Of a DNA stretch of 64,000 bases, positions 12,847 to 23,465 are shown in pieces. Source of the DNA: Nelumbo lutea (Eukaryota; Streptophyta; Magnoliopsida; Proteales; Nelumbonaceae); the NCBI GenBank assembly GCA_022828595.1, contig JAKGHH010000003.1, positions 51,945,759 to 52,009,758 of the forward strand, written 5' to 3'. The position numbers were made by a program, and so were the translations under genes. The notes below the pieces were generated by a model that saw only the letters and a program-made list of their open reading frames with translations, ran no database searches and was not told the origin of the DNA. Every line of letters starts with the position of its first letter. Within the stretch, counting starts at the first letter, position 1.

Positions 12847-13022
12847 TTAGAGAATAGCAATACTGATCCACCCAAGTGAGCTAAACCAGTCTTCTGAAAC
12901 GCAGCTGGATGTTGCCTTGCTCATGCTACTTGTTTGCAGATCGACTGGTCCAATCAATTGGGCTGACTTCTCAACGAAAAAAGAGAACAATGTGGTAAAA
13001 ATGAGTGTTAAATAGTATACAT

Positions 13023-13136
13023 TAAACCTGTTCACAGGTCGGGCTTCGAGTATGCTATATTGGGTTTGGGCTTTGGACCGGGTTTATCCAAATTTTGGCA
13101 AAAACCAAACCTGAACCCCGCCCATGAACAGGTCTA
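13023..13136. mobile_element. small hAT-like MITE candidate
   Basis: Inverted ends ACCTGTTCACAGGTCGGGC and CCCGCCCATGAACAGGT with GC-rich subterminal sequence. The target duplication is not clear. Confidence 0.45.
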
Positions 13137-13795
13137 ATATATACTAAATTAGTGTAACTATATTAAGTGTTTTACCAAGTCAATGTATTACAAAACCAGG
13201 CATTTCAAAGCCCAACTTTGGGGCTGACTCGGCTGGGTCGTAATTCGTAAATTAATTACTCCGACTATGTTCCAGGTCTTAGAACATTGACCCAAACAGA
13301 GTTATCCAGTTTAAAGCATAATCCGCAGCCTGCTACTATCCATAAGTCATTGGTTTCTCAACCCCTGTTCCCAGTTTAATATGGTCTCAAATCTCCTTAT
13401 GTTGTTGACTCAAGGTGATAGACAGTTATTGAAATCATAAATTTCCAAGGGTTTCGATTCAAATCTTGACCCAATGTGAGTGATAGAAGTGTGTATTTGT
13501 TGCTGTTCTCATTTGGCAATTTTTTATATCATGGGCTTCCATTTTGATATGGACTATTGTTTGACTATCGCTTGGCCATATGGTTAAGGGGCTCACATGT
13601 CTTAACAATGCAAAATCAAGTTTGATAATGGCCACTGAGCACAAAAATTATGAAGGTTGGATCTATAACCAATCCAATATTGGAGTTTGGGCCAATACTG
13701 GCCAATCGCCTTTTTGGCTTACCTTCTGTTTTATATTTTTAAAAGACAAGATCAAAATACATTAATCGCTGGATGAAATTATTGATACCTGTGAG

Positions 13796-14034
13796 CATGG
13801 TTTTTAAAACCTAACCGGTGAGGGGTCCGGTTACCAGTCGAATGTTCGGCCCATTCTGACAAAAAAATAAAAAACAGTCAAAACAGTTCAAACGGTTAAT
13901 TGTCCGGTTCAGTGGTTCATAAATCAAAATCAACGGTTTTGGGGGAAAATCCGGTTTTGGGAAAAACAGAACCAGTCAAGTGACCAATTTCCAATTTTCT
14001 GATCCGACCGTCCAGTCCGGTTTTGAAAACCATG
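13796..14034. mobile_element. hAT-like MITE, family 'CATGGTTTT', copy 1
   Basis: 239-bp element starting CATGGTTTTTAAAACC and ending GGTTTTGAAAACCATG. It is flanked by a perfect 8-bp direct repeat CCTGTGAG (13788-13795 and 14035-14042). The interior carries CCGGTTCAGTGGTT and AATCAACGGTTTT blocks shared with the copies at 17961-18242 and 42549-42822. An 8-bp duplication fits the hAT superfamily; no transposase is present. Confidence 0.85.
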
Positions 14035-14114
14035 CCTGTGAGCATAGCCAGGCATATCATGCTAAAGGCATCCCATGCTAAGGTTGCATTTTGAACAAGG
14101 TAGAATTAGATTTA

Positions 14115-15157
14115 GGGAGTATTTGATAGTGTGGATGAGAAATTGGTGGGTGTAGACTACTCTGCACCACACCCTGTGGCAGGAACCAATCCACACCACA
14201 CCACAGTCCACAATTGTTCTGAACTGTGGACAAACTGTGTGGACTGAGTCCAGTCCACACCCACAGTAGTATTCTGTAGGCGTGGTGTAGCTTAGTTCAC
14301 ACCACATTTTTTGATTCAATGTATCTCATATACATTTTATGAATGACCTACACAGGTAATCATAAATATCTAATTTTTTCATTTTATATGATAAATATAT
14401 TGAAAATTGCATCAATGAATTAATATTAACCAATAAATATTAATTTTTATAAAAACAATAATAAAATAATTAAAATTTAAAAATATATATTTTAAATGTT
14501 TAAAAATAGTATTTTATTGATAGAAAATTAAAAAATTAAGTAAAATAATTAATATTTTATTGACAAGAATATTAAAATAATGTTATTTTAAGCTCATCCT
14601 AGAAGCATTGTCTAGAAAAATGGCAATAAGATTTTATTCTATAATTTGTATAACTAATGGGTTTAAACCATTCAAACCAAATGGTCATACTGTTGAAGTT
14701 GAACCATAGAAAAACAATCATCTACTTGTTTTTAGAGTATATTGTGTAACTAATGGCAATAAGATCTCAGTTGCTACCTGGATCGGTTTTTAGAGCATTA
14801 CCATAAAAAAACAAACGAGGCAATCGTCTACTTGTTTTCAAATCATGGGAGATGGAATGTCAATAACAACAACTGATATCGATTCTAACAACTGAGAAAA
14901 TCCAACATACCGGCAATGGAGAGTTGCAGCAGAGGAGAGATGCGGAGGAGGAGAGGTGTGGCATGGGATCAAACTTAAACTATGGACCCAAATAAACCAC
15001 GTGAAATTGTTGTGGTTGAGAAATTGGGGTGCGGACAAGGCCAATCCACGATATAGTGTGGACAGGTCCCATCCACGACCAATCGAACACTATGTTCATC
15101 CTGTGGCATGGACCAAAATGGTTCATCCACGAGATGAACACAATGCTAAACACCACC
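14115..15157. mobile_element. Harbinger-like non-autonomous element of about 1 kb
   Basis: Left end GGGAGTATTTGATAGTGTGG and right end ACACAATGCTAAACACCACC are imperfect inverted repeats flanked by TTA (14112-14114, 15158-15160). The arms carry repeated CCACACC / GTGTGG motifs. The centre is AT-rich and non-coding. The open frames inside (for example 14956-15258) look like chance frames over the inverted arms. Confidence 0.55.
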
Positions 15158-16944
15158 TTAGTCGCATAATTGGAAATGTCAATTCCACTGGTTCTGGAAA
15201 TTGCAAAAAGAAATATTTTCAGACTGAAAAACATCGTTTTAAAAGGATTAATTCTTGATGTTTTAACATCTTGAAGCAAGGTATACAGATTTTGCCTAAA
15301 GGTATGAGGCCTAGCTTGAGGCGTAAAAAGAATTATTGGTTTTTCTTCGAATAAAAATAAAAAATCAATAAGGGCAATTAAGTTCTATTAGTTTCTTTTA
15401 GTGTTTTAGGAAAGTCAATGCAGAAAAGGCCAATCAGGTTCTTATTTTCCCCTGATATATCAAATGAATTTTCTTATTATTCTATATCTAACATCCCAAG
15501 TGTGTTATTCTCATTCCTTTTCTTAATGGATTTAGTTTCTTTTTATTGATTTTTTTTCTGCATATAGCCATAGATCAAATTAACTAAGTTATTTTCTTTC
15601 TTCTAAACTGTTGAATTACCATTAATCTAATATCCAATTTCATATATGATCCGTTATATGTTTCTTTTCTTATAAATTGATCATTTGAATTATTTGAGAA
15701 CTTTGCATTTTGACACGTTTTTTTTTTGGGTAATCAAGCATTTTGAGACATGAGAGGTAAAATGTTTATAATTATTAGTTTATCGGTTATTATTTTATTT
15801 AATGCTGAACCAGTGCAGCTTATTGCTTATAAACCTTAATTAATGTTATTTTTATCAGTTTATAAATTTTAATTAATTTTGTTCTTAAGATTTGAGAGTT
15901 ATGTATGGCAATACCTTACCTTTTTATGCCATTACACTTCAACTATGACTTTAACCTGTCAAAACCTTACTCAAAAATTAGCTTTTTGGGCATTACACCT
16001 CAACTACACCTTTAACCTTTCAAAATCTTAAGAATTCCCCCTGGCAGTTGGAGACAGTTGGAGACAAGGAATGATCATTTCAATCCCACACATGATATGA
16101 GTGAAAGTGGAATTGGAATCCTTCCCACACCCACAATCCAAACATTGCCTCTTAGATTGTTCATAGCTTATAGGTCCCTAGACCGTTGGTGCTCAGGCAT
16201 GGTTCACGTTCACAGTCCACCCCATGGCCCATGCTGTATGCATGAACCTCTTCGACGGGCAAAAACAAACTGTTCTGATATTTCGTTCTCATTACTTATC
16301 AAATCATGATAGAGTGAAGAGATGCAGGTGACAAAATACATCAATTTGCTCAGCCAGGCCCATATTATATCCAGAACAGAGACTAATAGAAGATATCCCC
16401 AGAACCAATGGCCTCTGACAGATCCAAGAAATGCAAGAAACATCATCCCTGGGGAATCATGGAGACAAATGGTAACTTTTCAGAAGGCCGCACACATGGG
16501 ATTACCATAAAATAAACCGGTTAAACTAAAGTAGGAATATGAAACAAAAAGAGATGAAAACAGAGTTGGGAATAAAGAAGTCGGTCCATGTAAACAAGTC
16601 GTAAAAGCCAAAGGTGCCCTTTTTGAACGGCAACTTTGCTTCCACATCTGTAGCATCATCTCCACCGAAAAAAAGGGTGATAATTTAAATGAATAAAATA
16701 TCCAGTCCACTACTCTTTTTCTTTTATTAATAGACTAATAGTACTTTTGACCATAGATGATGCTGACAGTTTAGACTAGAGTAATGAGTAATGACCATTG
16801 GGACCGGTCTGGAGACTCTGGACCGGACAGATTCAATAGTGTGGGCGGTCGGGCCACCATAAATTTGTTTCATAGAAGCAGACAGCTATCATGCTACTAC
16901 TATTAAGATAAGAGCTCTTATATTATATATATATATATATATAG

Positions 16945-16977
<33 letters not shown>

Positions 16978-17192
16978 ATATATATATATATATAGATATA
17001 TATTTGAGTAAATAACTTACAGAAAATTTACATCATATATCACAATTCACACAGGCCGCTGCAACAAGTCCTTGCAAATTGAGGGAAGAGTAAGACAATA
17101 CATTTCTTTTTTTTTTTTATCTCAGAAAACAAAAAAGGAAATAGACTTAATTTTTTTCCCTCCTTAAATTAGCAAAATCATCAAAGGGAGAC
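15158..17192. other. intergenic, no gene recognised
   Basis: AT-rich. A long (TA)n tract with GATA interruptions runs at about 16921-17005. The last 200 bases would be the 3' UTR and downstream flank of the minus-strand WVD2-like gene. Confidence 0.5.
16921..17005. repeat. (TA)n microsatellite
   Basis: Long AT dinucleotide repeat, interrupted by a few GATA units. Confidence 0.9.
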
Positions 17193-20100
17193 TCATGATT
17201 GGACTGTAATGTCCACATTCCTCTGCTCAGTAATCTTGGGAGGAACAGACTTGGCTGTGTCCCTTACCTGTTTGGTCCCATTTTTAACCTTGGCACTGCT
17301 GATTGCATTTTTACAGCTGATCTGGCATTTGTTGTTGTTACTACTATCAGCAGAAGCAGTAGTAGCAGCAGCTGTATTTTCTCTGCAACTACCAAGACTG
17401 TGACGAGTAGTTCGGCCGCAAATTCTTTCTCCCTGCGATGAATTGACTGCATCATTGCAGCTCTTCCTACGGCCTAGTTTTGGTGATTTTGCGCGAGTTG
17501 GAGGCGGCTGGCATTCATAAATGAAAATAATGTTTGTGGTTCTCCTCTAATGAAAATGCTTAGCATGCTTGCAGCTTAGAAGGCAGAGCAAGGAAGATAT
17601 ATGCATTACCTTCTTAAGTTCAACCTTAGGTGGTGGTCCCTCGTGGTAAAAGCTTGGCATTGGATTTGCTTTGAACATCAAACTCTTCCTAAGTTGCTTT
17701 AGAGCCGCCTCTCGCTCCTCCTGGATAGTTCAAAATTGATGGAGAATGGAACAGAAGCGGCAAATTTGGACAGTAGATTTGCTTATAGTAAAACAACCAA
17801 CAAGAAATGATACTAGACTGTGCTACAGATGCACGTGATAATCATATAGGTTCTGTTTGTCACTATTGATGTTTCTACCTGAAACGTACGTTTTGGTTTT
17901 ATCACTACAAATTGGTAAGAGATATGTGTTGTCACATCACATGTGAGAGTTACTTCAGCTCATGGTTTTAAAAAACGAAACGGTGACCGAACCGGTCAGG
18001 GGTCCGGTTACCGGTTCAAACGGTCCGACCATTCGACCCAAACAGCCAGCCCATCCTGACAAAAAAATTAAAAATTTTTAAAAATTTGGAAAACGGTCAA
18101 AACCGTTCGAACAGTTAACCGGCCGGTTCAGCGGTTTGCTGACCAAAATCAACGGTTTTGGAGGAAAAAGCGATTTTGGAGGAAAACAGAACCGGTCAGG
18201 TGACCAGTTCCCAGTTTTTCCGGTCCGGTTTTGAAAACAGTGTTTCAGCTAGAATAATTAGACTACCCGCTGGAGCAAGAAACATCAATTTGATGTTTCT
18301 AGAAACAGTCTCTCAGACATGCATTTTTAAGTTGTGCCTATTTCAACCATAAATAACCTCAAATAATAACTATATGCCAATTTATATTGATCAATCCAAG
18401 ACGTTTCAGGTAGAAACAACAGCGATATAATTGTCATGCATAATGTTTTTTCGCTTCTAAGTTGTTATGTGTAATGTCTTGACAGGTTTAAAGCCTACAG
18501 TGCAAAAATGTAACTATATCAATGTTTTTTTTGGTGAAACATTTGCAGTTATGTATTAATTCAAAATCATTTCTTCTACAGTGTCCAACAACCCACATGT
18601 TTCATGCACTCCCTTTTGCACATGACCTATAATTAACCATCACATATGCTTACCACCAAACCCATATCCATGTTTGTAGATTCAAGAAGATATGTGGTAC
18701 CTGGCATCCATGTCAAAATGCAGAACTTATGTCTGATCCACATAATTCTTATTATGTTACCCAAAAAGCTCCCCAGAGATAATGGATGTTAAATCCACGC
18801 ATTTTCTGTTTGTATATTCATCTACACTAATGCTTAAGAAAAACTAAAGTACCTTGGTCCTAGCTTCACACTGGGTTCTCTCTGCCTCCAGAGCTTGGTG
18901 TTTCTCCTCTAGCTTTGAGTAAAACTGGAAGATCAAAGAAAAATAATAATTGTGAAGGAAACCACCAAAACGTTAAGTTTGGGACAAAACACAAGTTTGC
19001 CAACTAAATTACCTCCTTCCGTTTCTCTGCACGTTCAGTGCAGTGGAATCTAGGAGCTGATGGAATGGTTGCCCTGGATTTTAACGTTCGCACAGATGCT
19101 GCAGTCCTGGTCCTACCAATGGCTAAGGACAAACTGTAATTTCAAACAAGTAAAGAACAGAGGAAAAAATATTTGTTTGAACTCAATGGATACGAAGAAG
19201 CAATAGAGCAAGCATCTTCTTCATCAACATGCTTTTTATTATTAGGTTGTAGTGGCTTCCTTGATACCAAAGATGTGCTAGGCATAGGCTGCATGAAATT
19301 GAAACTTGAGATGGGAAGTTAAATAAAATCCGCATCTAGTTAGAAGTAACTGATAAATGATTCTCAATTCGTTCAGTAGTTCTGGATAGTAAGGTCAGAC
19401 AAGCAGCTGACTGAACCATTATAAATTTCATTTTGGATGTCAAAACCAAAGTAACTGAAGACTGACTATGTAAAACAGTGGAAACAGATATATAACTTGG
19501 GTGTCAGCAACTTCCTTTGTACCGGCTCTCTTATCCCAGCTTTGGGAGGAGTTTTTGCCTAAAATTTAATAAATTCTTCAGTAATGCTACTGATTAAAAA
19601 AAAAAGCTAACTCAAGACTCCTGCAGCAACTAGGTAGAAAGGATTAATTCAGTGAAGCAAACATGGAGAACATACTAATGCTTATGAAGAAAGAGATGCC
19701 AACATCCAAGAGAAAAGAAAACATGAAGGTCATAACCCATTACAAGTTCCTATAAACGTACATGATGCATACTACCAACGCTACTAGCAGAAAGGAAGAA
19801 ACAAAAGCATGGTAAACCAGGAATAGACAATAAAAAGAAAATAGTAAAAGCAAAAGTTAGTATGATTATCATAACGAAGAACTCGACTGGTAATTATTGA
19901 CGGGTTAACTCCACTTTTATAATGCTTCATCAGCACATACATATTAGAGTGAAATGGAAAAGAAAATAATGGTCACCAATCAAACAATCATGACTTCAAA
20001 ACCAAAACCATCACCTGAGGCTTCTTCACAGTATTAGGGGATTTCAAATTGTTAGCATTGGGTGGTTTGCTTGTGCCACCAGAGCCACCTTCAGCCTCAA

Positions 20101-20596
20101 CAGGCCGACTACCATATGAAGCACGCTTATCATTTGACAGAGCAAATGGCTGAGGAGGAGTGGTACAGTTTTGCCGAGAATTCCCAACAGCAGAAGACTT
20201 TGTTCCCAGTTTAACAGGTGAACTCAACTTTTTAGGATTCATTGCCTTCTGCAATTCAGGTTTCACTGTTTCCTCACCAGGCAAGCCAACCTCAAAATCT
20301 GTGCTTTTAACATAAAGAACATCTTGTTTCTCCTTGTGACCACTTTCAGTTTGTTGGAGCCCAGTGATCTCAACTGAGCTTTCTGTAGTGTATTCCTTAA
20401 CTTCATACTTTTTTAATTCAGTCTTCTCTTCTAGAATTAAGGATTCTGCATCCCCCTTAACATGGTCAACGGACTCTTTGAGATCATGATTCCTAGGAAT
20501 ATCACCATCACCCGAATCATGTGCATCCCCATTTGAATAAACTATGACAGGATCTTGCTCTTTCTCCGTACAAATTTCTTTAACTTCTCTCCCCAT
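17193..20596 (-). CDS. WVD2-like protein, TPX2-family microtubule-binding (7 coding exons)
   Basis: Exons, 5' to 3' on the minus strand: 20596-20015, 19558-19523, 19288-19194, 19112-19013, 18924-18853, 17720-17610, 17507-17193. All introns are GT-AG, phases join cleanly, and the total is 1311 bp (436 residues plus stop). The first ATG after the 5' UTR acceptor gives MGREVKEI. Residues about 1-240 are a charged, low-complexity N-terminal region. Residues about 240-335 are the TPX2 domain: '[18 protein letters not shown]', '[20 protein letters not shown]' and '[18 protein letters not shown]', the hallmark of WAVE-DAMPENED2-like proteins. The tail is basic and Ser/Thr-rich. Family members bind and bundle cortical microtubules and affect cell elongation and organ twisting. 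Length matches WDL4-type relatives as I recall them. The second exon is only 36 nt. A hAT-like MITE sits in the intron between exons 5 and 6. The exact WDL number is not assignable. Confidence 0.93.
17961..18242. mobile_element. hAT-like MITE, family 'CATGGTTTT', copy 2 (in a WVD2-like intron)
   Basis: 282 bp starting CATGGTTTTAAAAAAC and ending GGTTTTGAAAACAGTG. It is flanked by CTTCAGCT (17953-17960) and TTTCAGCT (18243-18250), an 8-bp target duplication with one change. The interior has CCGGTTCAGCGG and AATCAACGGTTTTGG blocks as in copy 1. It lies in the largest intron between coding exons (17721-18852). Confidence 0.85.
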
Positions 20597-20601
20597 TTGC
20601 A

Positions 20602-22035
20602 CTGCCAAAAGTTAAACAACAGAACTCAGCTTGAACTCATTTTTATTGCGGGGGAGTGGATTGGTTAGAACTTAATAACTTTGGAATTACTATTTCTGAT
20701 GAAATAACATGAACAAGCAACAAAAAGATGAGGACAACTATGAGTACCAAAATCATTATTAAACTTCTATCTATTAAGTAATAGAGATTTGGTTCTGCCA
20801 ATATGTTTGAGAGAATAATTAAAGGTGAAGTCATGGAACAGAAGAGAGGCACTTGCAATGCGTGAATTAATTAATAAATAGGACTTCTGAAGAAAGCTTG
20901 GAATAAAATGATCTCACAGTCTTGTCTTTCATTCCATTTGAAAACAGAACTTCAGTATCTAAGTCAGGGTCATTTCTGGTTGTTGATATGGAAACAATGT
21001 CACTAATTTATAAGCAAACGTTTTTTTCTTTTTTTGAAAAACAAACTGAATTCCAGTTTTTCTTGATAACCAAAAACGAGTCAATTTAAGTGAATATTTT
21101 GGATTCCGGTGCTGTTAAAACTGAAGTGAAATGTTTTCGTTAAATGTAACATTCAGAAACCCCATAAACGTTTATAATTAGCTGCTCCAAATAAATAGAT
21201 TCAGGAAAATTTCAACAGAAAACATAAAATATGTACCAAGTCAAAGACAAAGAAAAAAAAAACAAAATGCTGCTCCCCCCAAACCAAAAACAGAATGTAG
21301 AAAAAGCATTCTTTTCCTTACATAGATTTGAATACAAGTATGGGAAGTGTATGTGTAGAAAAATTGCTAATTTTGTCCCTGCTCCCATTAATAACTAATT
21401 GAAGTCAGACACAAAAGGAAAGTCACTCGTTTTCAAACCCATTTGGAGAAAAAAAAATGGAAGAAAAGAAGCAGACAAAAGAAAAATAATGTCTCTTCCC
21501 ATCGACTTGTGGTGATAGAAGAGATACAGAAAAAAAGATAAATTTAAAATGAGAAACGGAAAACACTGCTCCATCATTTTAAGATAAAAGTGAGAAAGAG
21601 AGCAAAAATGCACCACATGCAAACAAATCTCCTGCTTCTCCACTAGATTCATAGAAAACTATACAAGAAAACAAAGCAAATAGGAACAAAATTCACTCAT
21701 TGTGCAACAAACGGCCCAAATAACCACAAACAAAACGAATGCACGCAAATGACACTGAAATGTGCATGAAAAAACAACAAAACAAATCAAGCAAATGCAA
21801 AATCTCCTACTTTCATCGGATTTTAGCATAGAAAGCAATGAATCAGATCAAAACAGACACAAAACCAACTGATTCACAGATCAATTATCAGAAAACCTTC
21901 AAAACGGCACAAAACAAAATCAATCCTCAGCTCCTCTACTCTTCGAACCGCACACCTTGCATTCACGAAATCAACTAGATGGACGACAACAAAAATATCA
22001 GGAAAAAGAGAGAGAAAATGCAGGAGCTGTCTTAC
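20602..22035 (-). other. 5' UTR intron of the WVD2-like gene
   Basis: Donor ACT|GTAAGA at 22036/22035 and acceptor TTGGCAG| at 20602, five bases before the start ATG. A long leader intron before the first coding exon is common in plants and can enhance expression. The small open frames inside it on the minus strand (20643-20858, 21395-21652) show no family resemblance and are not called. Confidence 0.7.
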
Positions 22036-22135
22036 AGTTCTTCTCCGATCTGAGATCTCCCCTTCCTGGAGCTTCTGTAAGCGTAAAGTGACGCAGCAAC
22101 AGCCCCTTCTTCCTTCTCGAGCTCTGTCCGTCAGT
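22036..22135 (-). other. non-coding first exon (5' UTR) of the WVD2-like gene
   Basis: Minus-strand sequence rich in GAAG/CTCC ending in donor ACT|GTAAGA. It begins about 30 nt after the TATA box; the transcript start (about 22135) is inferred from that spacing. Confidence 0.6.
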
Positions 22136-22164
22136 CGCGGTAGTGTGATACTGTCCGTGTCTGG

Positions 22165-22172
22165 TATTTATA
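22165..22172 (-). promoter_or_regulatory. TATA box of the WVD2-like gene
   Basis: Minus strand TATAAATA in GATGTATAAATACCAGAC, upstream of a spliced leader exon at the expected distance. Confidence 0.65.
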
Positions 22173-23115
22173 CATCTAGCACGACCGGTGTGACAGTGTC
22201 AGCTTTTAACGGCGTCAATAACGCCGTAATTCGAAAACCCTAAAAGTCCGTCTTCTCCGTTAAATTTCGAGTTTCTTTCCGCCATAGATGTCGTCGGTTC
22301 GAATCTTGTCCGTTTACTTTTCCGCGAAATTACATTTAAAGCCTCACCTCTACCGCTCTGCGAAGCAATTTGTCGGAGATGCGTAAACGACAAATTAGTT
22401 TAAATGTCGATATTACCCTTTCAGGTTAATCCTTTTTATTTTTTCCATAAAAAACGTCCCAAGAGATTCTTAAGTCTTACGTAAATTACCGGTTATAAAT
22501 AGTATCGAGCTTGTGAGGTGTACCCGGCACAGATAACTTCACTACTTCAGTTCACTTGCTTTTCTGTGAACGGGTTGAATTGAGATTTTCTGTCAATAAA
22601 AGACGTTCCAACCCTCTACGAACATCATCTCACACCGCACATCTTACCATAAAATGAGATCAAATGTACGGTGTGAGATGATGTTAGTAGAGGGATGGAA
22701 TGTGTGTAGGTGATCCGGTCTCGAACGGGTTTGGGTTTCACGTTTCAGTCATGTGAGCCCTCTGAATATTGCGGCCCGTGGGATTTTTAGTCGTCGGATG
22801 AGAATCTATCCAACACATACGACAATTTTCATTGGCATCTATACAATTTGACATCAATCTACTTGTTGACTGTGGGGACCCAATGCTGCAGATTACGCCA
22901 AATGAGTTAAATGATCCGTAGTAAAGGTATTTTGTACCATTTATTGGTGTTTTCCTAATGTAGATTCATACAATATAGTCTAAAAAATACTATATCTCTA
23001 TTTATTAAAAATACATTTTAAGATAAAATTCAAATTTAAAATTTAAAATAAGCAAAGACAAGTGGAGAACAAAAAGACTCTGGATCACCTGCTTACAAGA
23101 ATTCTGTTCATGTCT

Positions 23116-23205
23116 ATCCACAACACGTTACATTGCGAATTGAGAATATCTCCTATTATGTAGGAAGAAGAGATGTTCTTTATGTATGACTGCGATGTTA
23201 TACAT
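23116..23205. mobile_element. palindromic MITE family, diverged copy
   Basis: Imperfect palindrome: TCCACAACACGTTACATTGC, then GAGAATATCTCC, then inverted AGAGATGTTCTTTATG and a GATGTTATACAT tail. It matches the core layout of the family described at 33010-33097. Confidence 0.5.
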
Positions 23206-23380
23206 AGGTAAAGGATGGGCAGAATTTGTTTGAACAGGACATATAGACTAAAACAAAAAAAGCATGGCTATTACTCGAATCTACTACTACAAACAAGATT
23301 TCGCATGAGCGTCCCACATCTATTTCTACAAACCCTAGATTAAGAATTGGAATTTGCTCCTTATACTGAACTCAAGGTAC

Positions 23381-23465
23381 AATACACCATGTATTGAGAA
23401 CATTTCCCATCAATAATAAGTAGGAAAGATATTTCCAATGTAGAGTTGAGATATGTTGTGTGGTC
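23381..23465. mobile_element. palindromic MITE family copy
   Basis: ACACCATGTATTGAGAACAT on the left arm; TTCCAATGTAGAGTTGAGAT and ATGTTGTGTGG on the right. Same core as at 33010-33097. Confidence 0.6.

Noticed and set aside
1..17000. Other conserved plant microRNAs (156, 159, 160, 164, 167, 169, 171, 172, 319, 390, 393-399, 408)
   Set aside because: I looked for their mature sequences by eye in the intergenic DNA and recognised none; only miR166 is present.
20597..20608. Alternative upstream start of the WVD2-like frame (reads as MAVQ)
   Set aside because: The codon there is TTG and lies before the splice acceptor TTGGCAG; the ATG at 20594-20596 directly after it gives the family-typical MGREV start.
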